Positions 25,650 to 34,826 of a stretch of 64,000 nucleotides of DNA are shown one piece after another. Source of the DNA: JAEUPI01 sp963814435. GTDB taxonomy: Bacteria > Pseudomonadota > Gammaproteobacteria > Burkholderiales > Burkholderiaceae_C. Each line of letters begins with the position of its first letter. The first letter of the stretch is position 1. The translations under genes and the position numbers were made by a program. The DNA lies in contig CAWFCV010000004.1 in the NCBI GenBank assembly GCA_963814435.1, positions 331,292-395,291 of the forward strand. Reading direction: 5' to 3'. Below the pieces are notes generated by a model. The model did no database searches. It was given only the letters and a program-made list of their open reading frames with translations, and was not told where the DNA came from.

Positions 25650-27338
25650 CTACCTCGCCAGGATGCCGGTGATTCCCAGCGGAAGATCGACCGGATCGAA
25701 CAGCACACCCGGGTTGAGCACGCGTTTCGGATCGCACACCGCCTTGGCGGCGGCCAGCACCTGCCTGAACAGCGCCGGCGATTCGACGTCGTAGCCGCTG
25801 CGATGGTCGCGGCCCACCGCGTGGTGGTGTGTCGAGGTGCCGGCGTGGGCCACCACCATCGCGTTGGCAGCCAGCTTGATCTCGCGCCAGGCGGCCAGCG
25901 CGCTGGCGACGTCGCCGTCGTCCGAGGCCCGCGTCGCGAACGTGAAATACGGTGCCGCGCCATCGGCATACACGTGGGTGAGGCGGCACGAGATCATCAC
26001 CTCTTGCCCGGTCAGACGTTCGATGCAGGCGGTCATGCCTTCGGTGATCGTGCGATAGAAGGCCTCGAAGCCGTTCCACGTGATCGCGGTCTCGAAGGTG
26101 TCGATGATCACGCCCAACCCGATCATCGGGTCGCGCCAGTACGGCATGCGCAGGAAGGCGTCGCGCCAGGCGCCGGCCGCGCCTTTGCGATGCTGATCAC
26201 TCCCCTCGTTGGCCATCGACCGCGTCACGTCGTCGGTGTCGTATTCACCGGCGAACTCGCGAACCAACTCGAGTGCCCGCGCCATCGACGCCTGCAGCGG
26301 GTGGTCCGACGACTCGAAACCGAGCACCAGCATCGCGCAACGTCCGTCACCGACGCCGGCAAACACCGTCTCCATCGGGTCGAGCAAGCGGCAGTTGGCG
26401 GGGTTGAGGCCCGACTGGGCCAGCGCGCGCACACACCGTGCCGCGGCAAAGTAGTCGGCAAAACGCACCGACGCCGAGGCGCGAAACCGCGGTCTGGCCT
26501 GCAGGCGCATCCAGGCTTCGGTCAGCACGCCCAGCGTGCCTTCCGAGCCCAGCACCAGGCGATCGGGCGCCGGGCCGGCGCCCGAGCCGGGGAGCCTGCG
26601 GGTCTGCAGCACGCCCGCGGGCGTGACCATGCGCGTCGATTCGACGAAGTCGTCGATATGGGTGTACTGGGTCGCGTAGTGCCCGCCCGAGCGCGTGACG
26701 ATCCAGCCGCCCAGCGTGGAAAACTCGAAGCTCTGCGGAAAGTGGCGCAGCGTCAGGCCATGCGGCCTGAGTTGCGCTTCCAGATCGGGTCCGAAGATTC
26801 CCGCCTGGATTCGCGCGGCACGGCTGATCGGGTCGACTTCCAGCACCCGGTTCAGCAATTCCAGATCGAGCGAGATCGCGCCGGCATAACCGTCGCCCAC
26901 GGCAGCCTCGACACCACCGCAGACGCTCGAGCCGCCGCCGTAGGGAATCACGGCGACGTTGCGGGCCGCGGCCCAGTCGAGGATGTCGGCCACCGCCTGT
27001 TCGTCGTTCGGAAACACGACGTGGTCCGGCGGCTCGGGTACCGAGCGCAACCACATGCGCGCGCAATCGGCGTAGCTCTTGCCGTAGCTGTGATTCAGCC
27101 GGTCCAGCGCGGTGGCGGAGAACATCGGCGCCAGCGCGGCGGGTGGCGCAACGCGCGGTGCGCGCAGGTCAAACTCGGCCGCCTTCGGTGCGGCGCGATC
27201 CTCGAACCGCGCGCCGAGATGCTGCACCATGCCCTTGATCTTTTCCAGTTCGCGAGCATCCGGCGTCGCGTCGGCATCGCCCCAGCCCCAGAAGCGCCGC
27301 AGCGGGCGACTCGATCGGGTGGTCTCGGTGGCAGTCAC
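25650..27338 (-). CDS. FAD-binding oxidase, alkyldihydroxyacetonephosphate-synthase family
   Basis: A 562-residue flavoprotein with a complete frame. N-terminal RRFWGWGDADATP, the FAD-binding PCMH core (VAVIPYGGGSSVCGGVEAAV, QSFEFSTLGGWIVTRSGGHY, LVLGSEGTLGVLTEAWMRLQ) and the C-terminal active-site segment STHHHAVGRDHRSGY match the AGPS family, including its His-rich motif and a usual length of 530-600. In eukaryotes this enzyme makes the ether bond of ether lipids. Bacterial homologues are common and mostly of unproven substrate. It is the last minus-strand gene behind egtD, with a 291-bp gap that holds no visible gene. Confidence 0.82.
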   Translation of the reverse strand: MTATETTRSSRPLRRFWGWGDADATPDARELEKIKGMVQHLGARFEDRAAPKAAEFDLRAPRVAPPAALAPMFSATALDRLNHSYGKSYADCARMWLRSVPEPPDHVVFPNDEQAVADILDWAAARNVAVIPYGGGSSVCGGVEAAVGDGYAGAISLDLELLNRVLEVDPISRAARIQAGIFGPDLEAQLRPHGLTLRHFPQSFEFSTLGGWIVTRSGGHYATQYTHIDDFVESTRMVTPAGVLQTRRLPGSGAGPAPDRLVLGSEGTLGVLTEAWMRLQARPRFRASASVRFADYFAAARCVRALAQSGLNPANCRLLDPMETVFAGVGDGRCAMLVLGFESSDHPLQASMARALELVREFAGEYDTDDVTRSMANEGSDQHRKGAAGAWRDAFLRMPYWRDPMIGLGVIIDTFETAITWNGFEAFYRTITEGMTACIERLTGQEVMISCRLTHVYADGAAPYFTFATRASDDGDVASALAAWREIKLAANAMVVAHAGTSTHHHAVGRDHRSGYDVESPALFRQVLAAAKAVCDPKRVLNPGVLFDPVDLPLGITGILAR

Positions 27339-27629
27339 GCTTGGTCAGATGTTGCGCAGGATCGTCGGGCGGTGACGGGCGGGTGGCGACCTGCGCACCA
27401 ACTATTGCCGCTTGGGCAGTGGAGTGCAGCGGTGTTTTCCCGTGCCGGCGGGCCGCACGAGCGATCGGGAGTGCCGCCAGCTGGGGTCGACCCGAGCGCC
27501 TTCACGGCCCGACACATATTGCCGCCACGTGGCGTGCTGCGTTGCAGCTTGTCCCACCCGGACTGCAGTGCCCGGTTCGGTTGCTGTGAAGGTCAGAATA
27601 TTGGATGCCCGGCGGACCGCTTCACAACA

Positions 27630-28691
27630 TCATCGAGAACGAGCGCGCTCCAGTACATGCACGCCGAACCGTGAGCGCGCATCGGTCCAGAACTGCACCG
27701 GCGACCAACCGGCGCGCTCGGCCATCGCATGGAATCGATTGAGCGAATACTTGTATGAGTTTCCGGTGTGGATCGAGTCGCCAGCGGGAAAGCCGAACCT
27801 GCGGCCGAGCACTTCAAAAGTCTCCCAGGTCTTGCTCACCAGATGCATTTCCACGCGTTGCTTCGCGGCATCGAATCGCGCCTCGTGCCTGAACGCATCT
27901 GGCTCGAAATCGCCTTCGAGTTCGCGATTGACGCGGACCAGCAGATTCTTGTTGAAGGCGGCCGTCACGCCCTCGCGGTCGTCGTAAGCGGGGATCAGCG
28001 CAGCGCGATCCAAGGTCGAATCGACGCCAACGACCAACATGGAGTCATCACCCAAAACCTGGCCCAAGCGCTCGAGCAGTGCGACCGCGACGTCGGGGGC
28101 GAAACGGCCGATCGTCGAACCGAGGAAGAAACCGAGTCGGCGGCCCCACGGCCGTGCCGACCTTGCGGCCCGGGCCAGCGCACTCGGTGAGCGCCGCAGC
28201 GGCAACAGCGTGGCCGCAGCACCGATATCGCCAACGATCGGGTGCATCGGCAGGTTCGGAAACACCGCTCGCAGTGCGCGGATCGAGTCAGCCAGGTACT
28301 CGGCTGAGATGTCGATCGGCACATACGCTCTCGGCGCATCCAGTGCCGCCAGGATGATGGGCGTCTTTCGGCTCGACCCGCTGCCCAGTTCGACCAGGGT
28401 TGCCCCGGGTCCAACCGCAGCGCAGATCTGCCCGACGCAGCGCTCCAGAATCGCGATCTCGGTGCGCGTCGGGTAGTACTCATCGAGCTGCGTGATCTGC
28501 TCGAACAGCTCGGACCCACGACGGTCGTAGAGCCAGGTGCAGGGAATCGACCTCTGGGGTCGGCTCAGGCCTGCGAGCACGTCCCGCGCAAACGGCGAGT
28601 TGATGCGAGGGATGTGCCGCGGGGCATAGGCGGCGCGCAAGGCCGCTGGCAGCCGGGCGTCGGTTTGACTTGCGAGTTGAGCGGTTTGCAT
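27630..28691 (-). CDS. egtD: EgtD-like L-histidine N-alpha-methyltransferase
   Basis: A 353-residue SAM-dependent methyltransferase. Family marks: PCTWLYDRRGSELFEQITQL, DEYYPTRTEIAILERCVGQI, the SAM-binding LVELGSGSSRKTPIILAALD, FFLGSTIGRF and AAFNKNLLVRVNRELEGDFE near the substrate loop. EgtD makes hercynine, the first step to ergothioneine. No egtB-type sulfoxide synthase lies in the window, and related methyltransf_33 proteins may have other acceptors, so the substrate is inferred. It is 91 bp behind the flavoprotein disulfide oxidoreductase on the same strand and likely belongs to the cupin-DUF302-oxidoreductase operon. Confidence 0.8.
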   Translation of the reverse strand: MQTAQLASQTDARLPAALRAAYAPRHIPRINSPFARDVLAGLSRPQRSIPCTWLYDRRGSELFEQITQLDEYYPTRTEIAILERCVGQICAAVGPGATLVELGSGSSRKTPIILAALDAPRAYVPIDISAEYLADSIRALRAVFPNLPMHPIVGDIGAAATLLPLRRSPSALARAARSARPWGRRLGFFLGSTIGRFAPDVAVALLERLGQVLGDDSMLVVGVDSTLDRAALIPAYDDREGVTAAFNKNLLVRVNRELEGDFEPDAFRHEARFDAAKQRVEMHLVSKTWETFEVLGRRFGFPAGDSIHTGNSYKYSLNRFHAMAERAGWSPVQFWTDARSRFGVHVLERARSR

Positions 28692-28782
28692 GACCGAGTC
28701 TCCGAGAGTTGCAGGCCACTCGAGGGCCAGCGCAGGGGGGCGGAACAGGTTCTTGCGGATCGGGCTCAGGGACAGGGTTCAG

Positions 28783-30177
28783 TCAAGGTCGCTCGTCCAG
28801 CGGCGTCAGACTGCCCAGTAGGGTCGGGATCAGCTCACTGACTGTCGGATGAATGTGCACGCTGCGCCGGATCACCTGATAGGACACGTCAGCGGCCATG
28901 ATGTCGAGCAGCGAGTGCACGATCTCGTCGCCCTCGATGCACAGCAAGGCGGCGCCGAGAATGCGCTGCGTCTGCGCATCGACCAGCACTTTCATGAAGC
29001 CTTGTGTCTCGCCGCGCTCCTTTGCGCGCCCCACACGGCTCATGCTCATCACGCCCACCAGCGCAGGCCGGCCCGACGCGCGCACCTGCGCCTCGGTCAT
29101 GCCGACGCGAGCGAGCGGCGGATCGGTGAACAGCGCATAGGCGGGGATTCGATCGGTCGTGCGTCGGTGTTCGCCATCGAGCAGGTTGGCCGCAACAATC
29201 TCATAGTCGTTGTACGCGGTGTGCGTGAAGGCGCCCTGCCCGTTCGCGTCGCCGAGGGCCCAGACTCCGGGGACGTTGGTGCGCAATTGATCGTCAACGG
29301 TGATGAAGCCGTGCGGGTCGGTGGCGATGCCGGCGCGCTCGAGTCCCAGCTCGTCGGTATTCGGGCGCCGGCCCACCGCTGCCAGCAGGTGGCTGCCCTC
29401 GACCTCCTGCGCGACGTCGGCGGCCCTCAGCGCAATCCGCACGCGTGTGCCGGCGGCGGCGGTTGTCACCGTGGCATCGCGCGTGCCGAGCAGGAAACGC
29501 ACGCCCTCGCGTTCGAGGATGGCCTGCACTTCGAGCGAGACTTCTGGGTCTTCACGCACGATGATTCGATCGGCGGCTTCCAAGACCGTGACGCGCGAAC
29601 CGAAGCGCCGGAACATCTGCGCGAACTCCAGGCCGATGTAGCTGCCCCCCACGACGATCAAATGCTCGGGAAGCGTGTCGAGCTCCATCATGGTGGTGTT
29701 GGTCAGCACCGGCACTTTGTCGAGCCCCCGCCAGTTGGGCAGCACAGGCCGCCCGCCGACGTTGACGAAGATCCTGGGCGCCTCGATCGTCTCGCCATTG
29801 ACCTCGATCGCATGGGGGGCGACGAACCGTGCATGGCCGCGAACCACGCGCAGGCCATCGATGCCGCCCAGCCATTTCGTGAGGTTGGCTATCGCTTGGC
29901 TGACTATGGCGTCCTTGCGTGCCTTGACCGCCCGCATGTCGACGCTGACCGCACCGCCGAGCTTGACGCCGAAGTCACCGGCCCGGCGCGCCATATGTGC
30001 GGCGCGCGCGCTGGCCACCAACGTCTTGGTCGGCATGCAGCCATCGTTGACGCAGGTTCCGCCCAGATGCTCGCGCTCGATCAACGCGACCTTCATCCCG
30101 GCGCCGGCAAGCCGCGCCGCGAGGGAAGGGCCCGCCTGCCCACTGCCGATGACCAGGGCGTCGTAGCGCGTGCTCAT
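28783..30177 (-). CDS. Pyridine nucleotide-disulfide oxidoreductase (mercuric reductase/dihydrolipoyl dehydrogenase-like)
   Basis: A 464-residue FAD enzyme with an intact frame: the FAD motif ALVIGSGQAGPSLAARLAGA, the redox disulfide GGTCVNDGCMPTKTL, the NAD(P)-binding IVVGGSYIGLEFAQMFRRFG, the second FAD motif VPGVWALGDANGQGAFTHT, and the dimerisation end RRSVHIHPTVSELIPTLLGS with the catalytic His. The C-terminal Cys pair of true MerA and the N-terminal metal-binding domain are absent, so mercury reduction is unlikely. It resembles the mercuric-reductase-like group of unknown acceptor. The ATG at 30177 is 26 bp behind the DUF302 stop. The operon context is oxidative or thiol stress. Confidence 0.85.
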   Translation of the reverse strand: MSTRYDALVIGSGQAGPSLAARLAGAGMKVALIEREHLGGTCVNDGCMPTKTLVASARAAHMARRAGDFGVKLGGAVSVDMRAVKARKDAIVSQAIANLTKWLGGIDGLRVVRGHARFVAPHAIEVNGETIEAPRIFVNVGGRPVLPNWRGLDKVPVLTNTTMMELDTLPEHLIVVGGSYIGLEFAQMFRRFGSRVTVLEAADRIIVREDPEVSLEVQAILEREGVRFLLGTRDATVTTAAAGTRVRIALRAADVAQEVEGSHLLAAVGRRPNTDELGLERAGIATDPHGFITVDDQLRTNVPGVWALGDANGQGAFTHTAYNDYEIVAANLLDGEHRRTTDRIPAYALFTDPPLARVGMTEAQVRASGRPALVGVMSMSRVGRAKERGETQGFMKVLVDAQTQRILGAALLCIEGDEIVHSLLDIMAADVSYQVIRRSVHIHPTVSELIPTLLGSLTPLDERP

Positions 30178-30203
30178 GATGGCCGGCCTTCCGCGCCCGC
30201 GCG

Positions 30204-30690
30204 TTATTTGGCGCGCACGCTGGAGGTGATCGATTCGACCACGCCCGAGGCCATGGCGAACTGCTGCTGCCGGTCGGTGATGCCGTGCCGGCGCGCGATC
30301 CAGTGCGAAGTCGGTATAGGCCGCCCATACCGCGCCGGCTTCGTCCTGCAGAACCAGGACCCTGACCGGCCAGTCGAGCCCGGAGTACGGATTCGACGTG
30401 AGGAACTGCGCGCCGAGCGGCGGATTGCCGAAGACGAGCAGCGTCGACGGCCGCAGTTGGATGCCCGCATCGGCAGCGAGCTTCGATTGATCGACCGCCA
30501 TGAAGAACATGATGCCCTTGCTGGCAATGTCTTTCTTGATGCGGTCGATGGTCTCGTCGACCGAGTAGGCGCTGCGCACCTTGATCAGGCCGTCGGCGCC
30601 CGGCACGGCTGTCTGTGCCGTCGCCTGCGATGCCAGCAGCGCCAGGCCAAGGCAGGCCAGCGAGAACAGTTTGTGGATGCGAGTGAACAT
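30204..30690 (-). CDS. Periplasmic DUF302-domain protein, one frameshift
   Basis: About 160 residues: a signal peptide (LFSLACLGLALLASQATAQT), then the DUF302 core KVRSAYSVDETIDRIKKDIA, SKGIMFFMAVDQSKLAADAG, STLLVFGNPPLGAQFL and WPVRVLVLQDEAGAVWAAYT. The end, DRQQQFAMASGVVESITSSV, is in another frame after a slip near 30305. DUF302 proteins bind small ligands or heme-like cofactors in a few cases; function is otherwise open. It lies between the cupin (57 bp) and the flavoprotein (26 bp) and is surely co-transcribed with both. Confidence 0.8.
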
Positions 30691-30747
30691 GGTCTTCTCC
30701 GGTTCGTGAGCTAAGGAAGATGACGCCCGCGCGTCGCGGGCGCGGCT

Positions 30748-31258
30748 TCACATTTCATGCGAGTCCATCTTCATTTCGCTGGGGAACAGATCGACCGAGA
30801 TCAGCACGGCCATCGCGCTTGCGGTGTTCTTCCACCAGTGCGAGGTGCCGTTCTTCTCTTGCGCGACGTCGCCGGCCTTGTGCGTGATCGGCACTGCACA
30901 GTTGCTGGCGTACTCGACGACTTCACCGGAGACGATGTAGATCATCGCCGGGCGCTCGTTGTGGCTGTGCCAGGGCACGATGCCGCCGGGCTTCATCTCC
31001 AGTTGGCGCAGACGGAACTGCCGACCCTGCAGCGCCAGCGGCTCCTTCGACAGATCGGTCGACGAGCGAACGACGTCGGTCACGTCCTTCGGGCATGTTG
31101 GGCCCGGGCTTCTGGCCCTGGCCATCGGCCACGCGCTTGTCGGCCGGGCATTCACCGGCGAGGGCGATCGGTGCAAAGGCGCCGGTCACGCTGGTGACGA
31201 GCGCAGCGACCGCGATGTGGCGCCAGTTCGGCCGGCGTTGCGGATGGATGGTGCTCAT
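30748..31258 (-). CDS. Secreted single-domain cupin, one frameshift
   Basis: About 170 residues. The N-terminus has a signal peptide (IAVAALVTSVTGAFAPIALA) followed by ECPADKRVADGQGQKPGPNM. After a slip near 31095 the cupin domain follows: RLRQLEMKPGGIVPWHSHNE, RPAMIYIVSGEVVEYASNCA and HKAGDVAQEKNGTSHWWKNT, with the metal-binding His residues of motif 1 (WHSHNE) present. The reaction is unknown. It is the first gene of the operon cupin-DUF302-oxidoreductase-egtD. The phased-repeat element at 31355-31398 lies about 97 bp before its start codon. Confidence 0.78.
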
Positions 31259-31354
31259 GGTGTCAAACTCCTTAAGGTGGTTGAGGATTCGGCGGATCGG
31301 CCGGTACTGGCCTGGAATTCAGTGCCGCTCCGGAACCAACTTTGGCTTGCCGAC

Positions 31355-31398
31355 TTCACGTCTCGATCAACGAAAGATCACGCTTTGATCACGATGAA
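31355..31398 (-). promoter_or_regulatory. Phased 11-bp repeat element A (four units), upstream of the cupin operon
   Basis: On the plus strand four 11-mers follow each other without gaps: TTCACGTCTCG, ATCAACGAAAG, ATCACGCTTTG, ATCACGATGAA. The same design stands at 43033-43076 and 45540-45583 and, as two units, at 36524-36545. The 11-bp period equals one helical turn and is what OmpR/PhoB-family regulators contact. It lies in the 387-bp gap between the divergent cupin and PAS-GAF genes, so it may control either or both. No other gene is seen in that gap. Confidence 0.7.
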
Positions 31399-31645
31399 GA
31401 ATCGCCGGAAAATCTCGCGCACAGTGGCGATTGCGCGAATTCATCGAAGGTGCCCCATGAAATCCGAACCTGAATCAGTGGCCGTGCTTGACTGGTCGGA
31501 ATGATCCAAAATGACGACCCTCGTCGTGGAGCCTTCCACTTCAAGAACTCCATCAAGGGGTCGGGCTGATCGACTTCGGTACTGCGCCCTCCGCAACCGT
31601 GGGTGACTGCGCTTCAGTTTCAAAAGGCGAAGAACGGAGACCAAT

Positions 31646-32885
31646 ATGACCATCGGTTTTCGAACCAGACTGCTCTTTCCCGTCGGCGTGTGCGTGTTGA
31701 TGCTGGGGGCGTACACCATTGCATACGGCGACACCGTACATGTCACGCCCGGGTGGATGCTTGGCCTGCTGCTGGTGTTGCTGGTGGCCATGGCGACCAA
31801 TGTCGAAGTGGCCGTGTTGCGGCCTCTGCGCAGTCTGCTGCAGTCGACACAGGACCTGGCTCAATGGCGCCCGCCGGGGGCGCCGGTACACGCGCCGTCG
31901 GGGCCGATGCGCGAACTGGCAGCCGACCTGGACCGGCTGCGCAGCCGGATGCAGGACTACGAGAGCAAGTTGGCGGAGGAGCGCTCCCGCCGTCAGGGGC
32001 TGGAACAGAGCGTTCGCGAGTTGGAAGATCGCTACGCGCTGACCGTTGAGCGCGCCAACGATGGCATCTGGGAATGGAACCTCAAGAGCGGCGTGGTCGA
32101 CTTCTCGTTGCGCTGGAAGGGGATGCTCGGGCTTTCAGCAGCGCCCATTCAGTGCGTCGAGGAGTGGCGGGCCCTGTTGCATCCCGACGAGAAAGCGGCG
32201 GTACTCCAGGGTCTCGAGAATTACCTCCATGGCATAGCGCCGCGTTTCGATGAGCAGTACCGGCTGCGTCAGGGCGACGGGCACTACCGTTGGGTCCATT
32301 CGCGTGGCACGGCGATCCGCCACGCGAACGGCGCGGCGTATCGCCTTATCGTCATGGACAATGACATTCATGCGCGCAAGGAGATCGAGAACGCGCTGAT
32401 CGAGGCGGCCGAAGGTCTCTCCGCGGCATCCGGCGCGAGCTTCTTTCAGGCCCTGATGCGCAGCCTTTCATCGATATTGGGAACCCGGGACAACCTCGTC
32501 TGCTACTGTGTCGGCGACCCACCCACGCGTGCGCAGCACACTGGCCTACTACTCCAGGGGAGCGTTCACGGAGAACTTCGAGTACGACCTGGCGGGCACC
32601 TCGTGCGGAGCCGTGATCGAGCGTGGCGAGATCGTGTATTGCCCGACAGGCGTGTGTGAGCTTTGGCCAGCAGAAAAGCAATATGACCGCGACAGCTACA
32701 TCGGCGTACCGATGTTCGATTCGACCGGCAAGATCATTGGCCATTTCGCCTGCATGGGCGGTACGCCGATGCGCCAGGATCTGCCACACCTGGCGCTATT
32801 CAGGATCTTCTCGGTGCGGGCCGCGGCCGAGCTTGAGCGCACGCTGTTGCGGCAGCGGCTCGAAGCCCCGCAACCTGGCGCCTGA
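31646..32885 (+). CDS. Membrane-anchored PAS-GAF sensor without an output domain, one frameshift
   Basis: About 410 residues. Two transmembrane helices (LLFPVGVCVLMLGAYTIAYG; MLGLLLVLLVAMATNVEVAV), a coiled coil (about 85-125), a PAS_3 domain (YALTVERANDGIWEWNLKSG to RLIVMDNDIHARKEIENALI), then a GAF-like domain. After a slip near 32515 the latter reads TLAYYSRGAFTENFEYDLAG, TSCGAVIERGEIVYCPTGVC and YIGVPMFDSTGKIIGHFACM. It ends RTLLRQRLEAPQPGA with a short helix, but no kinase, GGDEF or EAL domain follows. It is convergent with the histidine kinase (27 bp apart) and divergent from the cupin operon. It may be a truncated sensor or work with the adjacent two-component system. Confidence 0.75.
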
Positions 32886-32912
32886 ACCGCGTCGCGCACT
32901 CCGTTGGATGCC

Positions 32913-34018
32913 TCAGCGCGGCCCGGCCGGCGCTGCTGCAAGAGCCGGGGACGCTGGCGCGCCATCGGTGGTGACGGGGAGATCGAAGCCAAACGTGGTG
33001 CCTTGACCGAGCGCGCTCTCGACGCGAATCGTGCTGCCGTGCAGCTCGACGATGCGCCGCACGATTGCAAGTCCCAACCCGGTGCCTCCGGCGACGCCGG
33101 CGTCGCCTCGATCCACGTGGTAGTAGCGCTCGAAAAGCTTGGCCATGTCTTCATTCGCGATGCCGCAGCCGGTATCGGTGACGCGCACCGCGACCCGCCC
33201 CGCGCGGGTCTCGACTTCCACGTGGATGTGACCGCTGCGCGGCGTGTGGCGCAACGCGTTCTCGATGAGGTTCTCGAGCACCGTTTCGATCATCGCGATG
33301 TCGGCGAGGACTTGAACCTGATGACCGATGATCTGGCTGTCCAGTTGAAGACCGCGGCCATCAGCGGCAAGTTGGAACTTCTGCACCACGTCCTGCACCA
33401 GCTCGGCCACGAAAACGGGCTCGACCTGCAGCGTCATTTCGTGTGCCTCGAGCTTGGTCAACTGAAACAGGTCGCGAACGAGCTTGCTCAGACGCTCGCT
33501 ATGTCGCGTCGCGATTTCAAGGTAGCTGCGCTGCTCGTCCGGTGCCAAGCGTGCCATGCTTCAGCAGCAGCATCTCGAGATAGCCTTGCATCGAAGCCAG
33601 CGGGGTGCGCAGAGTCGTGCGACACGTTGGCGAGCAACTCGCGTCGCCACACATCGGTGTCTTGCAGCTGCTCCAGCTGCCGCACAATGCGCTCTGACAT
33701 TCGTTCGACGTGCGTCGACAGGCGGTCGATCTCGTCGCCGTTTGGGTCGATCCCAGGCACGCGCAACGGCGTCGTGAACCCGTCATGAGCGAAAGTGTCG
33801 ACCGCACTGGCCAGGCGCCCCAGGCGCCGGGTGAAGAGCTGGTAGACGCATAGGGCAGCGAGCAGCGCGAAGGCCACGCTGGCAATCATCACGAAGACTG
33901 CCAGCTCGATCAGGCGCTCACGGTCGAACATCGTCTGCGTGGCCATCATCAGCGCGGCGCTGACCACGACGAACGCCCCTGCGAGCAAGAGCGCGAGCTT
34001 GGCGTACAGGTTGTTCAT
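32913..34018 (-). CDS. Sensor histidine kinase, two frameshifts
   Basis: About 365 residues. A short N-terminal membrane hairpin (LALLLAGAFVVVSAALMMAT; AVFVMIASVAFALLAALCVY) with almost no periplasmic loop, a HAMP region, HisKA with ELLANVSHDLRTPLASMQGY (phospho-His; a T is inserted near 33617), then after another insertion near 33557 LAPDEQRSYLEIATRHSERL, and the HATPase domain with VLENLIENALRHTPR (N box), VTDTGCGIANEDMAKLFERY (G1/F) and GGTGLGLAIVRRIVELHG (G2). The small periplasmic part suggests sensing in the membrane or cytoplasm. It is 15 bp behind the response regulator. The pair sits behind the MNIO/HvfC genes and is the prime candidate to read the 11-bp repeats. Confidence 0.85.
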
Positions 34019-34033
34019 TGAACGACGCTAGGG

Positions 34034-34750
34034 TCAGCGCCGCTGATCGCCGAACTTGTAGCCCACGCCCCACACGGTCTGGATGTAGATCGGGTTGGCC
34101 GGGTCGCGCTCGATCTTGTTGCGCAGTCGGTTGATGTGCGAATTGACTGTGTGCTCGTAGCCGCTGTGACTGTAGCCCCAGACCTGGTCGAGCAACTGCG
34201 CCCTTGTGTACACGCGACCGGGGCCGCGCGCGAAATAGACCAGCAGCTCGAACTCCTTGGCCGTCAACTCGACGGGCTTGCCGTCGACCAGCGCCTCGTG
34301 ACGCTCCACGTCGATGCGCAGGCCGCCGGCCTCGATGACCTGCAGCTCTGCTTGCGCCTGCACCGCCGCCGCCGCATGTTGGTGGTCGGCGCGCCGGAAC
34401 ACCGCCTTCACCCTGGCCGCGAGTTCGAGCATGCTGAACGGCTTGGTCAGGTAGTCGTCGGCACCGAGTTCGAGCCCCAGCACCCGGTCGAGCTCCGAGG
34501 ACTTGGCCGTCAGCATCAGGATCGGTGTGTAGCGTGGCTGGGTACGCAGGCGGCGGCAAATCTCCAGGCCATCCATTCGCGGAAGCATCAGGTCGAGGAT
34601 GACCAGGTGGTAGTTGCCCGCCTCGGCCTCCGCGAGTGCCGTCACGCCGTCGGCGATCAGGCGGCTCTCGCAGCCCAAGTCGGCGAGCTGCAGCGTCACG
34701 AGCCGCCCGATGTCCGGGTCGTCCTCGACCACCAGGACACGCCGGCTCAT
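34034..34750 (-). CDS. OmpR/PhoB-family response regulator
   Basis: A 238-residue regulator. Receiver domain 1-120: acidic pocket VVEDDPD, phospho-acceptor Asp53 in VILDLMLPRMDG, MLTAKSS, and the Lys in DDYLTKPFSML. The C-terminal winged helix (about 140-235) has EALVDGKPVELTAKEFELLV and GYSHSGYEHTVNSHINRLRN. The ATG at 34750 is chosen because the receiver starts there. The family binds tandem half-sites spaced 11 bp apart, the spacing of the repeat elements A-D in this window. That it binds those is my inference. It is 76 bp behind the HvfC-like gene, in a spacer that carries the 14-mer GTGAGCTTGGGGGC shared with 61471. Confidence 0.9.
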   Translation of the reverse strand: MSRRVLVVEDDPDIGRLVTLQLADLGCESRLIADGVTALAEAEAGNYHLVILDLMLPRMDGLEICRRLRTQPRYTPILMLTAKSSELDRVLGLELGADDYLTKPFSMLELAARVKAVFRRADHQHAAAAVQAQAELQVIEAGGLRIDVERHEALVDGKPVELTAKEFELLVYFARGPGRVYTRAQLLDQVWGYSHSGYEHTVNSHINRLRNKIERDPANPIYIQTVWGVGYKFGDQRR

Positions 34751-34826
34751 CTCAGCACCGCCCGGTCGCCCGAATGAACCGATGCGTCTACTGCGTGCCG
34801 CAAAAGACGTGAGCTTGGGGGCGGCT

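Noticed and set aside
27339..27629. A gene between egtD and the FAD oxidase
   Set aside because: Frames here are short and without similarity; the stretch shows no promoter or hairpin I can support.
25623..27674. A 683-codon open frame on the plus strand
   Set aside because: Antisense to the complete FAD oxidase, whose motifs are unambiguous; the plus frame has only low-complexity His/Arg/Gly text.
28783..30177. Mercury resistance (merA) operon
   Set aside because: The flavoprotein lacks the MerA C-terminal Cys pair and N-terminal metal-binding domain, and no merR, merT or merP is present.
28849..30714. A 621-codon open frame on the plus strand
   Set aside because: Shadow of the disulfide oxidoreductase and DUF302 genes on the minus strand.
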